Shown here one piece after another: positions 22,193 to 24,328 of a stretch of 24,328 nucleotides of DNA. The translations under genes and the position numbers were made by a program. The stretch comes from AA29 sp041481445. GTDB taxonomy: Bacteria; Acidobacteriota; Vicinamibacteria; Fen-336. The stretch spans positions 1-24,328 of the forward strand of contig JBGPBV010000109.1 in assembly GCA_041481445.1 (NCBI GenBank). The letters are read 5' to 3'. How positions within the stretch are numbered: position 1 is the first letter of the stretch; the number at the start of each line of letters is the position of its first letter. The notes beneath the pieces are model-generated. The model made no database searches. It was not told the origin of the DNA and saw only the letters and a list, made by a program, of their open reading frames with translations.

Positions 22193-24328
22193 ATGCCATC
22201 GCCCCGCCGCCCCGTCCGAGTCCTCGCCCTCGCCCTCGCCGCCGCCGCCGGCGCGCTGCTCCTCGCGCCGCCGTGCGCCCGTGCCCAGTACTTCGGAAAG
22301 AACAAGGTCCAGTACCAGGACTTCGATTTCCGCGTGATGAAGACGCGCCACTTCGACATCTACTACTACCCGGAGGAGGAGGCGGCGGTCGAAGACGCGG
22401 CCCGCATGGCCGAGCGCTGGTACACGCGCCTGTCGCGCATCCTGAGCCACCAGTTCACGCAGCGCCAGCCGATCGTCCTCTACGCCAGCCACACGCATTT
22501 CGAGCAGACCAACGTCCTGTCCGGGCTGATCGGGGAAGGGACGGGAGGGGTCACCGAGCTCATGAAGCGGCGGGTGGTCCTGCCCATGGCCGGCCCCCTC
22601 GGCGAGACCGACCACGTGCTCGGCCACGAGCTCGTGCACGCCTTCCAGTTCGACATGACGGGAACGGCCGGCCCCGTCAGCAGCGGGAACCTGCCCACGG
22701 CGGTGCAACTGCCGCTCTGGTTCATCGAGGGCATGGCGGAATACCTCTCGCTGGGCCCCGTGGACCCGCACACCGCGATGTGGATGCGCGATTCGATCGA
22801 GCGCGACAGGATGCCGCGCATCGACCAGCTCGGCCTTCCGGAGTACTTCCCCTACCGCTACGGCCAGGCCCTGTGGGCCTACGTGGCCGGGCGCTTCGGG
22901 GACGAGGTCTGCGCGCGCGCCCTCAAGTCGTCGATCCAGGGCAACGTCGAGGGGGAGAGGATCCTGGAAAGCATCACCGGCATCCCCTCCAAGGACCTGT
23001 CCAAGCAGTGGCACGAGGCGCTCAAGGCCGCCTATCGGCCGCTGATCGAGGCCAAGCGCCGGCCGGCCAGCTACGGTCCGGCCGTGGTCACCGAGAAGAA
23101 CGGGGGCGAGCTCAACGTCGCCCCCGCCCTGAGCCCGGACGGCGCCAACCTCGCCTTCTTCTCGGAGAAGGACCTCTTCTCGATCGACCTCTACCTGGCC
23201 GACGCGCGCACGGGCGAGATCCGCCGCCGGCTCGTGAAGACGGCCACCGACCCGCACTTCCAGAGCCTGCAGTTCATCAACTCCGCGGGGAGCTGGGACG
23301 CCACCGGGCGCCGCTTCGTCTTCGGGGCGGTGGAGGCGGGGAAGGCCGCGCTCTCGATGCGCGAGAAGAGCGGCGCGCACGTCCGCGAGTACAAGGTCCC
23401 GGAGGTGGACGAGATCTTCGACCCGAGCTTCTCGCCGGACGGCCGGCAGGTCGTGTTCTCGGCCCAGAAAGGCGGGTTCACCGACCTCTTCGTCTACGAC
23501 CTCGTGGCGCGGCGGCTCCGCCGGCTCACGGCCGACGCCTACGCGGACCTGCAGCCGTCCTGGTCGCCGGACGGGCGCACCATCGCGTTCGCGACCGACC
23601 GTTTCTCGACGGACCTCGCGACGCTGCACGCCGGCAACTACCGCCTGGCCCTGATCGACCCGGACGGCACCGACATCCGCGAGCTGCCCAGCTTCGAGAA
23701 CGGCAAGAACATCGACCCCAACTGGTCGGCGGACGGGACGAGCCTCTTCTTCGTCTCCGACCGCAACGGCATCAGCAACGTCTACCGGCTCGACGTGGCC
23801 AGCGGGCAGGCCTCGCAGGTCACCGACCTCCTCACCGGCGTCAGCGGGATCACCGGCCTGAGCCCCTCGGTGTCGGTGGCCCGCGACCGCCTGGTCTACA
23901 GCGTCTACGAGAAGGGCCAGAACCGGATCTACGCCATGGAGGGCGCGCAGATGGCGGGCTCCGCGCTGGCCGATGCCGCCGACCGCGCGCGGGCGGCCAC
24001 GCTGCCCCCACGCGAGAGGTCGGGGGGCGAGGTCCTCGCCGTCAACCGGGAGGCCACCTTCGGCCTCCCCACGGCCACGACCTTCCCGAGCGAGCCCTAC
24101 AAGCGCAAGCTCACGCTCGACTTCGTCGGCCAGCCGACCCTGGCCGTCAGCACCGGGGGGCCGCTCGGGACCTACGTCGGCGGCGGAGTGTCGTTCCTGT
24201 TCAGCGACATGCTCGGCGAGCACACCCTCGGCGCCGCCTTCCAGGTCAACGGCAGCTTCCGTGACTTCGGCGGCATCGTCGGCTACGAGAACCGCACCCA
24301 TCGCTGGAACTGGGGGGCCGGGATCTCG
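22193..24328 (+). CDS. Secreted gluzincin metalloprotease with PD40 propeller, 3' partial
   Basis: The first 712 residues of a protein that runs off the window. It has a Sec signal peptide (cleavage after ARA, residue 31). A zinc-metallopeptidase domain follows, with HELVH (145-149) and the third-ligand helix WFIEGMAEY (176-184), the gluzincin (MA clan) arrangement. From about residue 300 there are TolB/PD40 beta-propeller repeats, each with an SPDG or SADG turn (APALSPDGANLAFFSEKD; DPSFSPDGRQVVFSAQKGG; QPSWSPDGRTIAFATDRF; DPNWSADGTSLFFVSDRN). The last 70 residues (KRKLTLDFVGQPTLAVSTGG onward) alternate like outer-membrane beta strands, suggesting that a barrel begins here. ATG 22193 has a GAGGAG site at about 22179-22184. 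It is expected to act in the periplasm or at the cell surface; the substrate is unknown. Confidence 0.87.
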   Translation, partial: MPSPRRPVRVLALALAAAAGALLLAPPCARAQYFGKNKVQYQDFDFRVMKTRHFDIYYYPEEEAAVEDAARMAERWYTRLSRILSHQFTQRQPIVLYASHTHFEQTNVLSGLIGEGTGGVTELMKRRVVLPMAGPLGETDHVLGHELVHAFQFDMTGTAGPVSSGNLPTAVQLPLWFIEGMAEYLSLGPVDPHTAMWMRDSIERDRMPRIDQLGLPEYFPYRYGQALWAYVAGRFGDEVCARALKSSIQGNVEGERILESITGIPSKDLSKQWHEALKAAYRPLIEAKRRPASYGPAVVTEKNGGELNVAPALSPDGANLAFFSEKDLFSIDLYLADARTGEIRRRLVKTATDPHFQSLQFINSAGSWDATGRRFVFGAVEAGKAALSMREKSGAHVREYKVPEVDEIFDPSFSPDGRQVVFSAQKGGFTDLFVYDLVARRLRRLTADAYADLQPSWSPDGRTIAFATDRFSTDLATLHAGNYRLALIDPDGTDIRELPSFENGKNIDPNWSADGTSLFFVSDRNGISNVYRLDVASGQASQVTDLLTGVSGITGLSPSVSVARDRLVYSVYEKGQNRIYAMEGAQMAGSALADAADRARAATLPPRERSGGEVLAVNREATFGLPTATTFPSEPYKRKLTLDFVGQPTLAVSTGGPLGTYVGGGVSFLFSDMLGEHTLGAAFQVNGSFRDFGGIVGYENRTHRWNWGAGIS

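Noticed and set aside
20167..24264. A 1365-codon open frame on the plus strand
   Set aside because: It overlaps the antisense glycosyltransferase and then runs in a different frame from the metalloprotease. Its translation is Arg/Gly/Pro/His-rich with no recognisable domain, as expected for a shadow frame in high-GC DNA.

Overview
The window is very GC-rich chromosomal DNA (roughly 70% G+C by eye) from a Gram-negative bacterium. Evidence for an outer membrane comes from a BamA/TamA-type barrel, an Mla/Mce lipid-transport operon and a periplasmic protease that seems to run into an outer-membrane barrel. LigD, polytopic family-39-like glycosyltransferases, cyclic-nucleotide-binding proteins and a PD40 protease together would suit Acidobacteriota or a similar high-GC soil lineage (Rokubacteria, Myxococcota). 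That placement is inference; no rRNA or taxonomic marker is present. I see no insertion sequence, CRISPR array, phage gene or integrase.

Layout. 1-1097 (+) is the 3' part of a family-39-like membrane glycosyltransferase. A tRNA-Lys(UUU) lies at 1113-1189 (-). A leftward run follows, read from 5893 down to 1227: a small P-loop kinase, an 846-residue exported protein with an N-terminal region resembling atypical kinases and a C-terminal BamA-type barrel, and a second family-39 glycosyltransferase. Divergent from it is a TSUP/TauE-type permease (5944-6864) whose promoter predicts a leaderless mRNA, then a small lipoprotein. From 7479 to 12618 comes a cyclic-nucleotide-binding (CNBD) protein (-), a relic of a P1/S58-family peptidase, DNA ligase D (-), and a second, shorter CNBD paralogue (+). 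Next are a low-affinity iron permease family protein (-), a single-domain response regulator (+), and two small ORFs (-).

14392-17013 (+) is a compact MlaE-MlaF-MlaD/Mce operon for lipid transport across the envelope. It converges, with a 14-bp overlap, on a monoacylglycerol-lipase-type alpha/beta hydrolase (-). Then come a 748-residue membrane protein ending in a discoidin-like (F5/8 type C) domain (+) and another family-39 glycosyltransferase (-), whose 3' ends overlap by 95 bp. The window ends inside a secreted gluzincin-type metalloprotease with PD40 propeller repeats and the beginning of a probable barrel.

The common theme is envelope biology: several membrane glycosyltransferases, lipid trafficking and outer-membrane assembly or proteolysis. 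The ligD region, bracketed by two CNBD paralogues and abutting a truncated peptidase gene, is the part that looks rearranged. The most unusual protein is the exported kinase-like/barrel fusion at 2806-5346.
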